In this document: in pieces, positions 1-10,372 of the stretch
Position numbering within the stretch: the first letter of the stretch is position 1
Layout: every line of letters starts with the position of its first letter
DNA from: Allosalinactinospora lopnorensis
GTDB lineage: Bacteria > Actinomycetota > Actinomycetes > Streptosporangiales > Streptosporangiaceae
NCBI RefSeq assembly: GCF_000981225.1
Contig: NZ_LAJC01000045.1
Span: forward strand, 1-47,160
Direction of reading: 5' to 3'
DNA length: 47,160 nucleotides
Program-made: the position numbers and the translations under genes
The notes under the pieces: model-generated
What the model saw: only the letters and a program-made list of their open reading frames with translations
Told to the model about the DNA's origin: nothing
Database searches by the model: none

Positions 1-38
1 CGCCCCGACGCCCGTCCGCCTCCTCCCGGAGCGGGGGA

Positions 39-1800
39 GTGCCGGGTTCCGTGCCGCCGTTGCGCCGCCGGTTCCGCCGCCGCGACCCGCAGCGCCGCAT
101 CAAGACCGCCGGTGTCCTGATCATGGTCGTGATGGTGCTGTTCGCCGGGCGACTGGTGCAGATCCAGGCCATAGACGCCCCGAGCTACGCCGCCGCAGCG
201 GCCGACATGCGGCTGAGCACGATCGACATTCCCACCACCCGCGGGGAGATCACCGATGCCAACGGCAACGCTTGGCGGTCTCGGTCGAGGTGCGCACCGT
301 CTTCGTCGACCCGGGTGAGATCCCCGAGTCCAAGCGCGACGTCGTCACCGACGATCTGGCCGAGCGTTTCGGCCTGAACAGGGAAGAGGTCGCGGCCAAG
401 GTCGCCGCCGAGCCGAGCCGGTTCGAGATCATCAAGAAGGAGGTCCCGCCCGCGGAGTGGAAGGAACTGGAGAAGCTCGGTCTTGAGGGCGTGGGATCCC
501 AGGTCGACTACAAGCGTGTCTATCCCGAGGAGACCGGCGCCGCGGACCTCATCGGCTTCGTAGGGGCCGATGGCCGCGGCCTTGAGGGCCTGGAGAGCGT
601 CATGGACGAGACGCTGGCGGGCCGGCCCGGCAAGCAGCAGGTGGAGACGGGGATCACCGGGACCCAGATCCCCATGGCGGGTGGACTGGCCACGGAACCC
701 GTTCCCGGCCGGGACGTCCGGCTCACCCTCGGCCAGGACATCCAGTGGCACGCCCAGCAGGCGCTGGCCGAACGCGTCGAGGAGCTGGGTGCCGAGGGAG
801 GCAGTGTGATCGCGATGAGGCCGACGGGAGAGATCGTCGCGATGGCCGACTACCCGACCTACTCCCCGGACGACATCGAGGCTCCGCCGCCGAGGACCGG
901 ACCAACGGGGCCGTGGGCGAGGCGTTCGAGCCCGGAAGCACCAACAAGGTCATCACGGCCGCCGGAGCTCTGGAGGAGGGGGTCACCACGCCTGAGAGGG
1001 TCTACACCGTTCCCGACTCCCTCCAGCGCCACGACCAGACGTTCAACGACTCCGAGGAGCACGAGACCGAGCGGATGACGCTCAACGGCATCATGGCGCG
1101 GTCCAGCAACGTCGGAATGATCCTGGTGGGGGAGCAGCTCGGGGCGAAGGGGCTCTACGAGTACCTCGGCAAGTTCGGTTTCGGCCAGCCCACCGGTCTG
1201 GACCTGCCGGGCGAGAACGCGGGCATCCTGACCGATCCCGACGAGTGGTGGGGCACGCAGCTCCCGTCGATCTCCTTCGGCCAAGGGCTTTCGGTCAACG
1301 CCGTGCAGTTGGCGAGCGTCTATGCCACGGTCGCCAACGACGGCGTCCGGGTGGAGCCGACCGTCGTGGCCGGCACCGTCGACGAGAGCGGCACGTTCAC
1401 CCAGGCCGGGGACCCCAAGCGGGAGCGGGTCGTCAGCGAGAAGACGGCGGACGAGCTCAAGCTGATGCTCGAAGCGGTCACCGGCGACGAAGGTACCGCC
1501 CAGGAGGCCCGGATCCCCGGCTACCGGGTGGCGGGCAAGACCGGCACCGCGAACCGGGTCGACCCCGACACCGGCGGCTACCCCGGGGGCGGGTACACCT
1601 CGACCTTCGCCGGTTTCGCCCCGGCGGACGCCCCCGAGCTCATCGTCCAGGTCGTGCTGCACGACCCGCAGACGAGCTACTACGGCGGCGAGGCGGCGGG
1701 CCCGGTGTTCGCCGACGTCATGTCCTTTGGGATGAAGACGCTGCAGATCCCGCCGACGGAGGGCGACGCGCCCAACATCCGACTGTACGAGGACGAGTGA
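39..1800 (+). CDS. ftsI: Septal transpeptidase FtsI (penicillin-binding protein 3), frame broken twice
   Basis: Class B penicillin-binding protein that crosslinks septal peptidoglycan; it is anchored by one N-terminal membrane helix and acts outside the membrane. The frame opens at GTG 39 with a basic tail, then a helix around residues 25-42, then a PBP dimerisation domain. The transpeptidase domain has all three motifs: STNK (Ser codon at 937), SSN near 1103, and KTGT near 1538. The reading frame changes twice, near 270 (NGNA, then LAVSVEV continues in another frame) and near 880-895 (SPDDIEA, then EDRTNGA). Adding one base at each point gives 588 codons, normal for the family. An essential gene with intact catalytic motifs argues for sequence errors, not a pseudogene. 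ftsL and mraW would be expected just upstream, outside the window. Confidence 0.93.
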
Positions 1801-1823
1801 CCAGAGATGGTTGAGGCCGCATC

Positions 1824-1843
1824 CCCCGTCCTTCAGGGTGGGG
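1824..1843. repeat. Hairpin resembling an IS200/IS605-family end
   Basis: A 20-base hairpin lies 23 bases after the ftsI stop: CCCCGTCC, loop TTCA, GGGTGGGG. As RNA it forms eight pairs, two of them G-U. The context (ATCCCC before it, GGGGAAAAGGTCAAG after it) resembles the conserved right-end or omega-RNA hairpin that I recall from actinobacterial IS605/TnpB elements. No tnpA or tnpB is present. It may instead simply end ftsI transcripts, though there is no T-run. Confidence 0.35.
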
Positions 1844-1970
1844 AAAAGGTCAAGCCGCGGTCATCGGACCTGCGGAGCCCGCCGGCCGCCCCGGGCTGCC
1901 GCGGACCGCGCGCCCGCCTTCGCCCTTCGTGGATTAACCCCCTGCCCACAACACCCGATAGCCTCACGAC

Positions 1971-3575
1971 GTGCCACCGGTAATGCGACCAGATCAGAAC
2001 CAGATCCGCCCGCTGCCCGAGCTCGCCCGGATTCTCGGGTCGGACGCGTTCGTCACGTGTATCGACTCCGACGAGGCGGCACCAGCGGGTGCGGCGCCCG
2101 AGGTCGGCGCCGAACAGCCCGACATCGCCGGGACGACGATCACCGGGATCACCCACGACTCCCGTCGGGTGCGTCCGGGGGACGTGTACGCGGCGCTACC
2201 GGGAGGGCAGGTGCACGGAGCTGATTTCGCCGCTCAGAGCGCCGAGGCCGGTGCGGTGGCGATCCTGACCGACCCGGCCGGCTACGATCGGGCCGCCGCG
2301 ACCCGGCTCCCGGTCCTCACCGTGAACGACCCGCGCGCCCGCCTCGGCGAGATCGCCGCCTGGGTGTACGGCTACCCGGCCGACGAACTGCTGCTCATCG
2401 GCACCACAGGGACCAGCGGTAAAACCACCGTCACCTATCTCGTCGAAGCCGGGCTGCGTGCATCGGGCGTCGCGACCGGGCTGATCGGCACCGTCGAGAT
2501 GCGCGTGGGCGACGAACGGGTCAACTCCTCGCTGACCACACCGGAAGCGACGGATCTGCACGCCCTGTTCGCCGTCATGCGCGAGCAGGGCGTCGTCGCC
2601 GCCGCCATGGAGGTGTCCAGCCACGCCCTGGCCATGGAACGGGTCGGCGGGACCCTGTACGATGTCGCCGTCTTCACCAACCTCTCCCAGGACCACCTGG
2701 ACTTCCACGCTGACCTGCGCGAGTACTTCGACACCAAGGCGCGGCTGTTCACTCCCGAGTTCGCCAAGGTCGCGGTGATCAATCGCGACGACCGCTTCGG
2801 TCGCGCTCTCATCGACATGGTGAACGCCCGCGGCGAGGTCCCGGTGACCACGTTCTCCACCTCGGAGGACCCCGAGGCGGAGTGGCGCGCGACGGACATC
2901 CGGCTGGCTCGCGACGGCAGCACGTTCCGCATCGTGGGGCCGGGCGGTGTCGAGGCCGACGCGTCGGTGCGGCTGCCCGGCCCGTTCAACGTCTCCAACG
3001 CCATGGCCGCCGTCGTCGGCCTGGTTGAGGCCGGGATCCCTCTGGACACCGCGATCGAAGGGGTGGCGGCGGCTCCCGGAGTGCCCGGTCGGATGGAGTC
3101 CGTCGACGAGGGACAGGACTTCACCGCTCTCGTCGACTACTCGCACAAACCCGGTGCGATCGAGGCTGTGCTCTCCTCGCTGCGGAAGACCGCCGAAGGC
3201 CGGCTGACCATGGTCATCGGGTGCGGCGGCGACCGCGACCGCGCCAAGCGTCCCCTCATGGGGGAGGTGGCCGCCCGGCTGGCCGACGCCGTGGTCTTTA
3301 CGAACGACAATCCGCGCGGTGAAGATCCGGTGACGATCATCACCAGCATGCTCGACGGGGTCGTCAAGGTTCCGGTCGACCAGCGGGCCCGGATCGCGGT
3401 CGAACCCGATCGCGCCGCGGCCATCCAGATGGCGGTCGAACGCGCGCGAACGGGAGACATCCTGGTGGTGGCCGGGAAAGGGCATGAGCGCGGCCAGTAC
3501 GTGGCGGGAGAGGTGCTGCCGTTCGACGACCGGGAGGTGCTGCGTAACGCGTTGCACCGCAGAGCCGGTGGCTGA
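1971..3575 (+). CDS. murE: UDP-MurNAc-L-Ala-D-Glu:meso-diaminopimelate ligase MurE
   Basis: Cytoplasmic ATP-dependent ligase adding the third residue of the peptidoglycan stem peptide. It is about 534 residues from GTG 1971; ATG 1983 (MRPDQNQI) is an equally possible start and neither has a strong Shine-Dalgarno site. The three Mur ligase domains are visible: an N-terminal UDP-binding domain, the central ATPase with P-loop GTTGTSGKTT at about 144-153, and the C-terminal domain. The DNPRGEDP motif near residue 446 is the signature of meso-diaminopimelate rather than lysine selectivity. A 170-base gap separates it from ftsI, so it may have its own promoter. Confidence 0.97.
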   Translation: MPPVMRPDQNQIRPLPELARILGSDAFVTCIDSDEAAPAGAAPEVGAEQPDIAGTTITGITHDSRRVRPGDVYAALPGGQVHGADFAAQSAEAGAVAILTDPAGYDRAAATRLPVLTVNDPRARLGEIAAWVYGYPADELLLIGTTGTSGKTTVTYLVEAGLRASGVATGLIGTVEMRVGDERVNSSLTTPEATDLHALFAVMREQGVVAAAMEVSSHALAMERVGGTLYDVAVFTNLSQDHLDFHADLREYFDTKARLFTPEFAKVAVINRDDRFGRALIDMVNARGEVPVTTFSTSEDPEAEWRATDIRLARDGSTFRIVGPGGVEADASVRLPGPFNVSNAMAAVVGLVEAGIPLDTAIEGVAAAPGVPGRMESVDEGQDFTALVDYSHKPGAIEAVLSSLRKTAEGRLTMVIGCGGDRDRAKRPLMGEVAARLADAVVFTNDNPRGEDPVTIITSMLDGVVKVPVDQRARIAVEPDRAAAIQMAVERARTGDILVVAGKGHERGQYVAGEVLPFDDREVLRNALHRRAGG

Positions 3576-3716
3576 TCGGTCCCGTGCGACCCATACCGGC
3601 GGTCAGGAAGCAGCCGGCCTTCCGGACTGGGCGCAACCCCGATATCCAAACATGTTCTAAGGTTATGTCCGGCAAAATGCAGCCCGCCTCCGTGGCGTGA
3701 TGACGCCGCCTCACGG

Positions 3717-3746
3717 TTGACGACTACATCGCTTTCCCGGTAATCA
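3717..3746 (+). promoter_or_regulatory. Candidate housekeeping promoter for murF and downstream genes
   Basis: TTGACG at 3717-3722 and TAATCA at 3741-3746 are separated by 18 bases in the 231-base murE-murF gap. The -35 is close to consensus; the -10 ends in A instead of T. It sits about 60 bases before the murF start. This is an inference from spacing only. Nothing else is recognisable in the gap. Confidence 0.35.
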
Positions 3747-3806
3747 CGCCGTCCACTGCCGAGGCGCCCCAGACGTGGAGGAGCGGGCCCAACATGAGGA
3801 GTGGAT

Positions 3807-5225
3807 TTGATCGCGCTGACGCTCGATCGGATCGCTGAGATCACCCAATCCCGTATATACGGATCGGCGCAGCCAACGGAGCTTGTCACCGGCCCGGTCG
3901 TGGTCGACTCGCGCCAGGCATGCCCCGGAGGGCTTTTCGTGGCTTTGGGTGGCGAGCGGGTCGATGGCCATGACTTCGCCGACGCCGCCGTCGCGGCGGG
4001 CGCGACCGCCGTGCTGGGGTCCCAGCCGGTGGCGGCGCCGCAGCTGCTGGTCGACGGAGGCGACGCCGAGGTCGTGGCCGCGCTGGGGCGGTTGGCGCGC
4101 ACGGTCGCGGAGGAGCTGACCGGGGCCGACATCATCGGCGTCACCGGCTCCTCCGGCAAGACCACCACGAAGGACCTGCTCGCCCAGGTGCTGGAACGCC
4201 TCGGCCCCACGATCGCGCCCGCCGGATCGTTCAACAACGAGATCGGACACCCCCTCACCGTGCTCAGGGCCGATGAGGACACCCGCTTCGTCGTCCTGGA
4301 GGTCGCCGCGCGCGGCATCGGACACATCGCGCACCTGTGCTCCATCGCGCCTCCGCGGATCGGCGTGGTGCTCAACGTCGGCAGTGCCCACATGGGCGAG
4401 TTCGGAAGCAGGGAGGCCATCGCCCGGGCCAAGGGGGAACTGGTCGAAGCGCTTCCGGACGCCGACGCCGGCGGAGTCGCGGTGCTGAACGCCGATGACG
4501 ACGCCGTGATCTCCATGGCGGAGCGGACGCGCGCCCGGGTCGTCTCCTACGGGCTGGCCGAGGACGCTGACATCCGCGCCGCCGGCGTGGAACTCGACAG
4601 TGCCGGGCGGGCGTGCTTCACACTGGAGATGGCGGGCCGCTCGGCGCCCGTCCAGCTCGCGCTGGTCGGGACGCACCAGGTGTACAACGCGCTGGCCGTC
4701 GCGGCGGTCGCCGCCGAGTGCGGCATGGGAACCGACGTCGCCGCGATCGCCGCGGCGCTGGGCGAGGCCGGGCAGATCAGCCGGTGGCGGATGGAGGTCA
4801 CCGAGCTGGCCGGCGGCGTCACCGTCGTCAATGACGCCTACAACGCCAACCCCGAGTCCATGGGCGCGGCCCTGGAGACGCTGCGGGTGCTCGGCGAGCG
4901 GCGGCGCTCCTTCGCCGTTCTGGGGCACATGGCGGAGCTGGGGGCCGAAGAGCGGGTCGAGCACGAACGGATCGGCCGGCTCGCGGCATCGAACGGGGTG
5001 GACACTCTGCTGGCCGTCGGAGAGGCCGCGACGCCCATAGCCGATGGGGCGCGGAGCGTGCCCGCGTGGCAGGGAGAGAGCCTGATGGTCTCCGACGCAA
5101 CCGAAGCGGCCGCGGCGCTGCGCGAGCGATTGCGGCCCAAAGACGTCGTTCTGGTGAAGGGATCGCGCGTGGCCGGGCTGGAACAGGTAGCCGAGCAGCT
5201 CATCGCCATGGAGGACGCCAAGTGA
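3807..5225 (+). CDS. murF: UDP-MurNAc-tripeptide:D-Ala-D-Ala ligase MurF
   Basis: Cytoplasmic ligase completing the UDP-MurNAc-pentapeptide. The frame extends up to GTG 3801, but GAGGAG at 3796-3801 is spaced five bases from TTG 3807. That gives the family-typical beginning MIALTL, so I choose 3807 (472 residues). The ATP-binding loop [13 protein letters not shown] lies near residue 112, and the central [10 protein letters not shown] motif of MurF is near 4840. The stop overlaps the mraY start (GTGA), suggesting translational coupling. Confidence 0.96.
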   Translation: MIALTLDRIAEITQSRIYGSAQPTELVTGPVVVDSRQACPGGLFVALGGERVDGHDFADAAVAAGATAVLGSQPVAAPQLLVDGGDAEVVAALGRLARTVAEELTGADIIGVTGSSGKTTTKDLLAQVLERLGPTIAPAGSFNNEIGHPLTVLRADEDTRFVVLEVAARGIGHIAHLCSIAPPRIGVVLNVGSAHMGEFGSREAIARAKGELVEALPDADAGGVAVLNADDDAVISMAERTRARVVSYGLAEDADIRAAGVELDSAGRACFTLEMAGRSAPVQLALVGTHQVYNALAVAAVAAECGMGTDVAAIAAALGEAGQISRWRMEVTELAGGVTVVNDAYNANPESMGAALETLRVLGERRRSFAVLGHMAELGAEERVEHERIGRLAASNGVDTLLAVGEAATPIADGARSVPAWQGESLMVSDATEAAAALRERLRPKDVVLVKGSRVAGLEQVAEQLIAMEDAK

Positions 5226-6277
5226 CCGGCATCCTCATCGCTTCTGCGCTCTCCCTCATCGTCTCCCTGCTGATGATGCCGATGGTGATCCGGATCCTGT
5301 ACCGGTTCAAGTTCGGCCAGGAGATCCGGGACGACGGACCCGAGGGCCATAAGACCAAGCAGGGCACGCCCACGATGGGCGGTATCGTCATCATCCTGGG
5401 CGCTGTCATCGGCTATTTCGGCTCGCACCTGGTGCTGGTGACGACGCCCACCATGTCCGGTCTGCTCGTGATGTTCCTCCTCGTCGGCATGGGGGGCGTC
5501 GGTTTCCTCGACGACTTCATCAAGATCTACAAGCGCCGCAGCCTGGGCCTGCGCAGTGGCGCGAAAATGCTCGGGCAGACCGTCGTCGGCGTGATCTTCG
5601 CCGTAGGGGTCACCCAGTTCCCCGATGGCTACGGCTACACCCCGGCATCCCCGCAGCTGTCCTTCCTGCGCGACTTCGGCCCGCCCCTGATGCTCGGTGT
5701 GTTCGTCATCTGGGCGCTGTTTCTGATCGTGGGGTTCTCCAACGCGGTGAACCTGACCGACGGCCTGGACGGCCTGGCCACCGGTGCCACGATCCTCTCC
5801 CTGGTCGCCTATGTGATCATCGGGAACTGGCAGCTGCGGCAGAGCTGCGTCGCCTACCTGGCCCCGAGCTGCTACCCGGTGCGGGACCCGCTGGACCTCG
5901 CCGTGGTGGCCGCGGCCGGTCTCGGCGGCTGTATCGGCTTCCTCTGGTACAACGCGCCGCCGGCCAAGATCTTCATGGGCGACACCGGTTCGCTCGCGCT
6001 GGGCGGTCTGCTCGTCGGCCTGGCCATCACGACCCGCACCCAGCTGCTGCTGCTGATCATCGGCGGCCTGTTCGTGATCATCACCCTGTCAGTGATGGTG
6101 CAGGTCAGCTCCTTCCGGCTAACGGGTAAACGAATACTGCGCATGGCGCCGCTGCAACACCACTTCGAGCTCAAAGGCTGGGCCGAGACCACGATCGTGA
6201 TCCGGTTCTGGATCATCCAGGGACTGCTCGTGGGAGTCGGCATCGGCCTGTTCTACCTGGAATGGATGCCAAGATAG
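5222..6277 (+). CDS. mraY: Phospho-MurNAc-pentapeptide translocase MraY
   Basis: Integral membrane enzyme joining UDP-MurNAc-pentapeptide to undecaprenyl phosphate to form lipid I. It begins at GTG 5222, overlapping the murF stop, and has 351 residues with about ten membrane helices. Visible motifs are the DD pair in FLDDFIK near residue 97, [11 protein letters not shown] near 174, [12 protein letters not shown] near 252 and the histidine motif [11 protein letters not shown] near 311. Three bases separate it from murD. Confidence 0.97.
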   Translation: MTGILIASALSLIVSLLMMPMVIRILYRFKFGQEIRDDGPEGHKTKQGTPTMGGIVIILGAVIGYFGSHLVLVTTPTMSGLLVMFLLVGMGGVGFLDDFIKIYKRRSLGLRSGAKMLGQTVVGVIFAVGVTQFPDGYGYTPASPQLSFLRDFGPPLMLGVFVIWALFLIVGFSNAVNLTDGLDGLATGATILSLVAYVIIGNWQLRQSCVAYLAPSCYPVRDPLDLAVVAAAGLGGCIGFLWYNAPPAKIFMGDTGSLALGGLLVGLAITTRTQLLLLIIGGLFVIITLSVMVQVSSFRLTGKRILRMAPLQHHFELKGWAETTIVIRFWIIQGLLVGVGIGLFYLEWMPR

Positions 6278-6280
6278 CGC

Positions 6281-7726
6281 ATGGCCAAGAACGGCGACGG
6301 CAAAGAACCGGTGGGCTTCGAGACCGGGCTGAAGGGGCGCGCGGTGTGCGTGGCCGGACTGGGCGTATCAGGCCCGCCCGTTGCCCGCGCCCTGCTCAGG
6401 CGCGAGGCACGGGTGGTCGTCGTGGACGGCCGCGACGACGAGGCCGCCCGACGGTGCGCGGCGGAGCTCCGCTCCGAGGGCGCCCGGGTGGAGCTGGGCG
6501 GCGACACGCTGCCTGAGGGGACCGAACTCGTCGTGACCTCACCCGGCTGGCGCCCGGACGCCCCACTGCTGAGGGCCGCCGCCCGCTCGGGCATCGAGGT
6601 CATCGGTGATGTGGAGCTGGCCTGGCGGCTCCGGCCGGCGGGCCAGACCTGGCTGGCGGTCACCGGCACCAACGGCAAGACGACCACCGTACGCATGCTG
6701 GAGGCGATGCTGCGCGCCGATGGCCGCGACGCCGTGGCCGTCGGCAACGTCGGCACCCCCATTCTCGACGCCGCGCTCCCCCGGGAGGACGGCACGCACA
6801 CCGGCATCCTCGCGGTCGAGCTCTCCAGCTTCCAGCTGCACTGGTCGTCGTCGCTGCGCCCGTACGCCGCCGCCGTGATCAACGTGGCCCCCGACCACCT
6901 CGACTGGCACGGCGGCTTCGAGCCCTATGCCGAGGCCAAGGGCCGGATCTATTCGCCCGGAACCATCCGGGTGATGAACTCCGCGGACGAATGGTCGGTG
7001 CGGCTGGCCACCGAACACGGCGATCCGGAGGCCACCCTGGTCGGCTTCGGCCTCGGCACCCCGCGTCCGGGCGAACTCGGTGTCGTGGATGATCTGCTGG
7101 TGGATCGGGCCTTCGCGGCCGATCCGCAGAACAGCGCGGAGGAACTCGCCGGGGTGGCCGACGTGGTCCCGTCCGCCCCGCACAACGTGGCCAACGCTTT
7201 GGCCGCGGCGGCCCTGGCGCGTTCGGTGGGCGTGGCCCCGGAGGCGGTACGCGCCGGCCTCGCCGAGTTCGCGCCCGAGCCGCACCGCATCTCCCACGTT
7301 GCGGCGATCGGCGGTGTGGACTACGTCGACGACTCCAAGGCCACCAACCCGCACGCCGCCGCCGCTTCCCTCGCCTCCTACGATTCCATCGTCTGGGTCG
7401 CCGGCGGGCTGTTGAAAGGCGCCGAGGTCGACGCGCTGGTGCGGGCGGCCGCACCCCGGTTGCGCGGGGCGGTGCTGCTGGGGGCCGATCGCGCGCGGCT
7501 GCGCGCGGCCCTCGACGAGCACGCGCCCGAGGTGCCGGTCGTGGACATCGACGATACCGATGACGGCGACACCGCCATGAGCGAGGCCGTGACCGCGGCC
7601 GTGGGGATCGCGCGTCCCGGCGACACCGTCCTGCTGGCACCGGCCGCGGCGTCGATGGACATGTTCACCGACTACAACGTGCGCGGCGAGAGGTTCACCG
7701 ACGCCGTGCGCGCTCTGGACCGGTAG
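6281..7726 (+). CDS. murD: UDP-MurNAc-L-alanine:D-glutamate ligase MurD
   Basis: Cytoplasmic ligase adding D-glutamate to UDP-MurNAc-L-Ala. It has 481 residues from ATG 6281. There is an N-terminal Rossmann-like UDP-binding domain (GLGVSGPPVA), an ATPase loop VTGTNGKTT near residue 127, and a C-terminal region with YVDDSKATNPHA and LLAPAAASMDMF, which are strong MurD features. No oddities in the frame. Confidence 0.97.
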   Translation: MAKNGDGKEPVGFETGLKGRAVCVAGLGVSGPPVARALLRREARVVVVDGRDDEAARRCAAELRSEGARVELGGDTLPEGTELVVTSPGWRPDAPLLRAAARSGIEVIGDVELAWRLRPAGQTWLAVTGTNGKTTTVRMLEAMLRADGRDAVAVGNVGTPILDAALPREDGTHTGILAVELSSFQLHWSSSLRPYAAAVINVAPDHLDWHGGFEPYAEAKGRIYSPGTIRVMNSADEWSVRLATEHGDPEATLVGFGLGTPRPGELGVVDDLLVDRAFAADPQNSAEELAGVADVVPSAPHNVANALAAAALARSVGVAPEAVRAGLAEFAPEPHRISHVAAIGGVDYVDDSKATNPHAAAASLASYDSIVWVAGGLLKGAEVDALVRAAAPRLRGAVLLGADRARLRAALDEHAPEVPVVDIDDTDDGDTAMSEAVTAAVGIARPGDTVLLAPAAASMDMFTDYNVRGERFTDAVRALDR

Positions 7727-7862
7727 CCAGAAGGGCCCTCCCTCTCCGCCGCCCGCGGAGAAAGGAGACCAACACGCGGTAAATATCCGACGGTTGGGCC
7801 TCTCTTGGCGCCAAACTTGGTCGACGCTAGGGAAACCGCGGCGTGGGCGGAGGCGTATAGCG

Positions 7863-9212
7863 GTGTCGACACTTGTCCCCCCTGCCGGCGGCTCGGCGGA
7901 GCCTGAGATCACCGGCGGCAGGACCACGGCATGGCTGCGGGAACTGCCGCAGATGCGGAACCGGCCACTGACGTCGTACTATCTCATCTTCGGCAGCAGT
8001 TCGCTGCTCATCGTGCTCGGTCTGATCATGGTGCTGTCGTCGTCCATGGTCGACTCCTACACCTCCACGGGGTCCGCGTTCTCGCTCTTCCAGAAGCAGA
8101 TCGCGGCCGCCGCGGTCGGGCTGCCGCTGATGATCGCCGCCTCCCACGCGCCGCTGAAGGTGCTCCGGCTGATCGGCTACCCGGCGATGATCGTGGCCGT
8201 AGCGCTGCTGCTGATCACCGTCTTCAGGGGGGAGGAGTACGGCTACGGCGCCGTGCGCTGGCTGGAGGTCGGCGGGCTGACCATCCAGCCGTCCGAGCCC
8301 GCCAAGCTCGCGTTCGCACTCTGGGGCGCGGACGTGCTCGCGCGCAAGGAGGAGCTGAAACAGCTCGTGGAGTGGCGCCAACTGCTGATCCCCCTGCTAC
8401 CGGGGTGCGGGGCGCTGGTGTTCCTCGTGCTCCTGGGGACCGACCTCGGCACCACCATGGTGCTGCTGACGATCTTCCTGGCCCTGCTGTGGGTCGTGGG
8501 GGCGCCGGGGAAACTCTTCGTCGGCATGTTCGCGCTGGTCCTCACGCTCGCGGGGATCATGGTGGCCGTCGAGCCGTTCCGGATCGCGCGCGTCACCTCC
8601 TTCCTCAACCCGGAGGCCGACGCGTCGGGCTCGGGGTTCCAGCTGCTGCACGGCCTGTATGCGCTGGGGACCGGCGGGGTGTTCGGGGTCGGCATCGGAG
8701 GCAGCCGGGAGAAGTGGGGGTTCCTGCCCCATCCCGAGAGCGACTTCATATTCGCGATCATCGGGGAGGAGTTGGGGCTGATAGGGACGCTTCTCGTCGT
8801 GGGACTGTTCGGTGTCCTGGGTTACGCTGGACTACGCGTCGCATCGCGCGCCTGCGATCCGTTCGTGCGGCTGGCCGCCATGGCGATCACCGCGTGGATC
8901 TCGGTTCAGGCGATGGTCAACATCGGAACGGTCATCGGGGTGCTACCGATCACGGGTATCCCGCTTCCGCTGGTCTCCGCAGGGGGATCCTCCCTCGTGC
9001 CGACCATGCTGGGTGTGGGAGTTCTGCTCGCACTCGCGAAAGCGGAGCCGGCCGCCCGCAGGGCGCTGGCCGTCCGTGGTCCCAGCTTGGCCCAAAGGGC
9101 TCTAAGCTGGCGTGGCCTGGGAAACGCCGGCTCATCGACGATGGCCGGGGCCCGGGCGAAGAACGGATCGCGGCCGACCCAGGTTCGAACGAGGAGGAAT
9201 CGGCGACGATGA
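7863..9212 (+). CDS. ftsW: Septal peptidoglycan polymerase FtsW (SEDS family)
   Basis: Multi-pass membrane glycosyltransferase that polymerises lipid II at the septum with FtsI. The open frame begins at TTG 7794, but GTG 7863 has GGAGG at 7849-7853 with nine bases of spacing, so I use 7863 (449 residues). A cytoplasmic tail of about 45 residues precedes some ten membrane helices. SEDS motifs are present: GGLTIQPSEPAK, GTDLGTT, and LPITGIPLPLVSAGGSS near residue 361. The tail is basic. The stop overlaps the murG start. Confidence 0.95.
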   Translation: MSTLVPPAGGSAEPEITGGRTTAWLRELPQMRNRPLTSYYLIFGSSSLLIVLGLIMVLSSSMVDSYTSTGSAFSLFQKQIAAAAVGLPLMIAASHAPLKVLRLIGYPAMIVAVALLLITVFRGEEYGYGAVRWLEVGGLTIQPSEPAKLAFALWGADVLARKEELKQLVEWRQLLIPLLPGCGALVFLVLLGTDLGTTMVLLTIFLALLWVVGAPGKLFVGMFALVLTLAGIMVAVEPFRIARVTSFLNPEADASGSGFQLLHGLYALGTGGVFGVGIGGSREKWGFLPHPESDFIFAIIGEELGLIGTLLVVGLFGVLGYAGLRVASRACDPFVRLAAMAITAWISVQAMVNIGTVIGVLPITGIPLPLVSAGGSSLVPTMLGVGVLLALAKAEPAARRALAVRGPSLAQRALSWRGLGNAGSSTMAGARAKNGSRPTQVRTRRNRRR

Positions 9213-10372
9213 GGGTAGCCCTCGCCGGAGGCGGCACGGCCGGGCACATTGAGCCCGCACTCTCCCTAGCCGATGCGCTGCGGCGCATCGACCCTGAAAC
9301 CCGGATCGTGTGTCTGGGGACCGAGCGGGGACTGGAGACCCGGCTCGTCCCCATGCGGGGCTACGAACTCGGGCAGATTCCCGCTGTTCCACTGCCTCGT
9401 AAACTCACCCCCAAGCTGCTCTCGGTTCCGGGCAAGCTGGCCAATGCGATCAGTGCCGCGGGCGAGCAGCTCGACCGGATCAGCGCCGACGTCCTCGTGG
9501 GTTTCGGCGGCTACGTGGCCACCCCGGGATACCTCGCGGCCCGCCGGCGGCGCACCCCCATCGTGGTGCACGAGGCCAATCCGCTCCCCGGTCTGGCCAA
9601 CCGGCTCGGCGCGCGCCTCACACCGCACGTCTTCACCGGCCACCCGCACACCGACATCCGCAACGGGCGCTACGTCGGCATTCCGTTGCGCGAGCAGATC
9701 TCCAGGCTCGACCGGCTGGCCCTCGGCGACAAGGCCCGCGCGCACTTCGGGCTCCGTCCCGAGCTGCCCACTCTGCTGATCTTCGGCGGCTCCCAGGGAG
9801 CGCAGGCCGTGAACGAGGCCGCCTTCGAAGCCGCCGACCAGTTCCGCTCGGCCAGCGTGCAGGTCCTGCACGTTGTGGGGCCGAAGAACGCGGACGAGCC
9901 CGAGGACCGGACCCGGGACGGCGTCCCGTACGTCATCGTCCCCTACGTCGACCGCATGGACCTGGCCTACGCCGCCGCCGACGTCGCCATGTGCCGATCC
10001 GGGGCGATGACGTGCGCGGAGCTCACCGCTGTGGGGCTGCCGGGCGCCTTCGTCCCGCTTCCGATCGGCAACGGCGAGCAGCGGCTCAACGCCGAGCCGA
10101 TCGTGCAGGCCGGCGGCGGGCTCATGGTGGACAACTCCGAGCTCACCTCGCGGTGGATCGCCGAGCAGCTCATTCCGCTGCTGACCGACACCGACCGGGT
10201 CGTGGCGATGTCGGAGGCGGCGGCCAAGATGGGTCGGCGCGCGGCCGACATGGAACTGGCCCGCGAGGTCCTCGCCATCGCCCGCGGCGATCAGCCCACA
10301 CCGGAGGTCCCCGTCGACGAGGCCGAGGACGACGGCGAGGTCTACCTCGATGACGGGAAGGACGCCCGATGA
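9209..10372 (+). CDS. murG: Lipid II synthase MurG (GlcNAc transferase)
   Basis: Peripheral inner-face glycosyltransferase that adds GlcNAc to lipid I. ATG 9209 overlaps the ftsW stop as ATGA, and GAGGAGG from 9191 provides the ribosome site. It has 387 residues. The N-terminal glycine loop GGGTAGHIEPA and the second-domain loop GGSQGAQAVN are typical, as are the acceptor and donor motifs HEANPLPGLAN and CRSGAMTCAELTA. The C-terminus ends in an acidic tail. The stop again overlaps the next start (ATGA). Confidence 0.97.
   Translation: MRVALAGGGTAGHIEPALSLADALRRIDPETRIVCLGTERGLETRLVPMRGYELGQIPAVPLPRKLTPKLLSVPGKLANAISAAGEQLDRISADVLVGFGGYVATPGYLAARRRRTPIVVHEANPLPGLANRLGARLTPHVFTGHPHTDIRNGRYVGIPLREQISRLDRLALGDKARAHFGLRPELPTLLIFGGSQGAQAVNEAAFEAADQFRSASVQVLHVVGPKNADEPEDRTRDGVPYVIVPYVDRMDLAYAAADVAMCRSGAMTCAELTAVGLPGAFVPLPIGNGEQRLNAEPIVQAGGGLMVDNSELTSRWIAEQLIPLLTDTDRVVAMSEAAAKMGRRAADMELAREVLAIARGDQPTPEVPVDEAEDDGEVYLDDGKDAR

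Noticed and set aside
39-1800. ftsI as a pseudogene
   Set aside because: All three transpeptidase motifs are intact, the corrected length is exact, and the gene is the sole septal PBP of the cluster; sequence error is more likely.
7931-10372. Apparent 813-residue protein running through ftsW into murG
   Set aside because: The first half is the ftsW region in the wrong frame; the murG start at 9,209 has a perfect ribosome site and the ATGA overlap.
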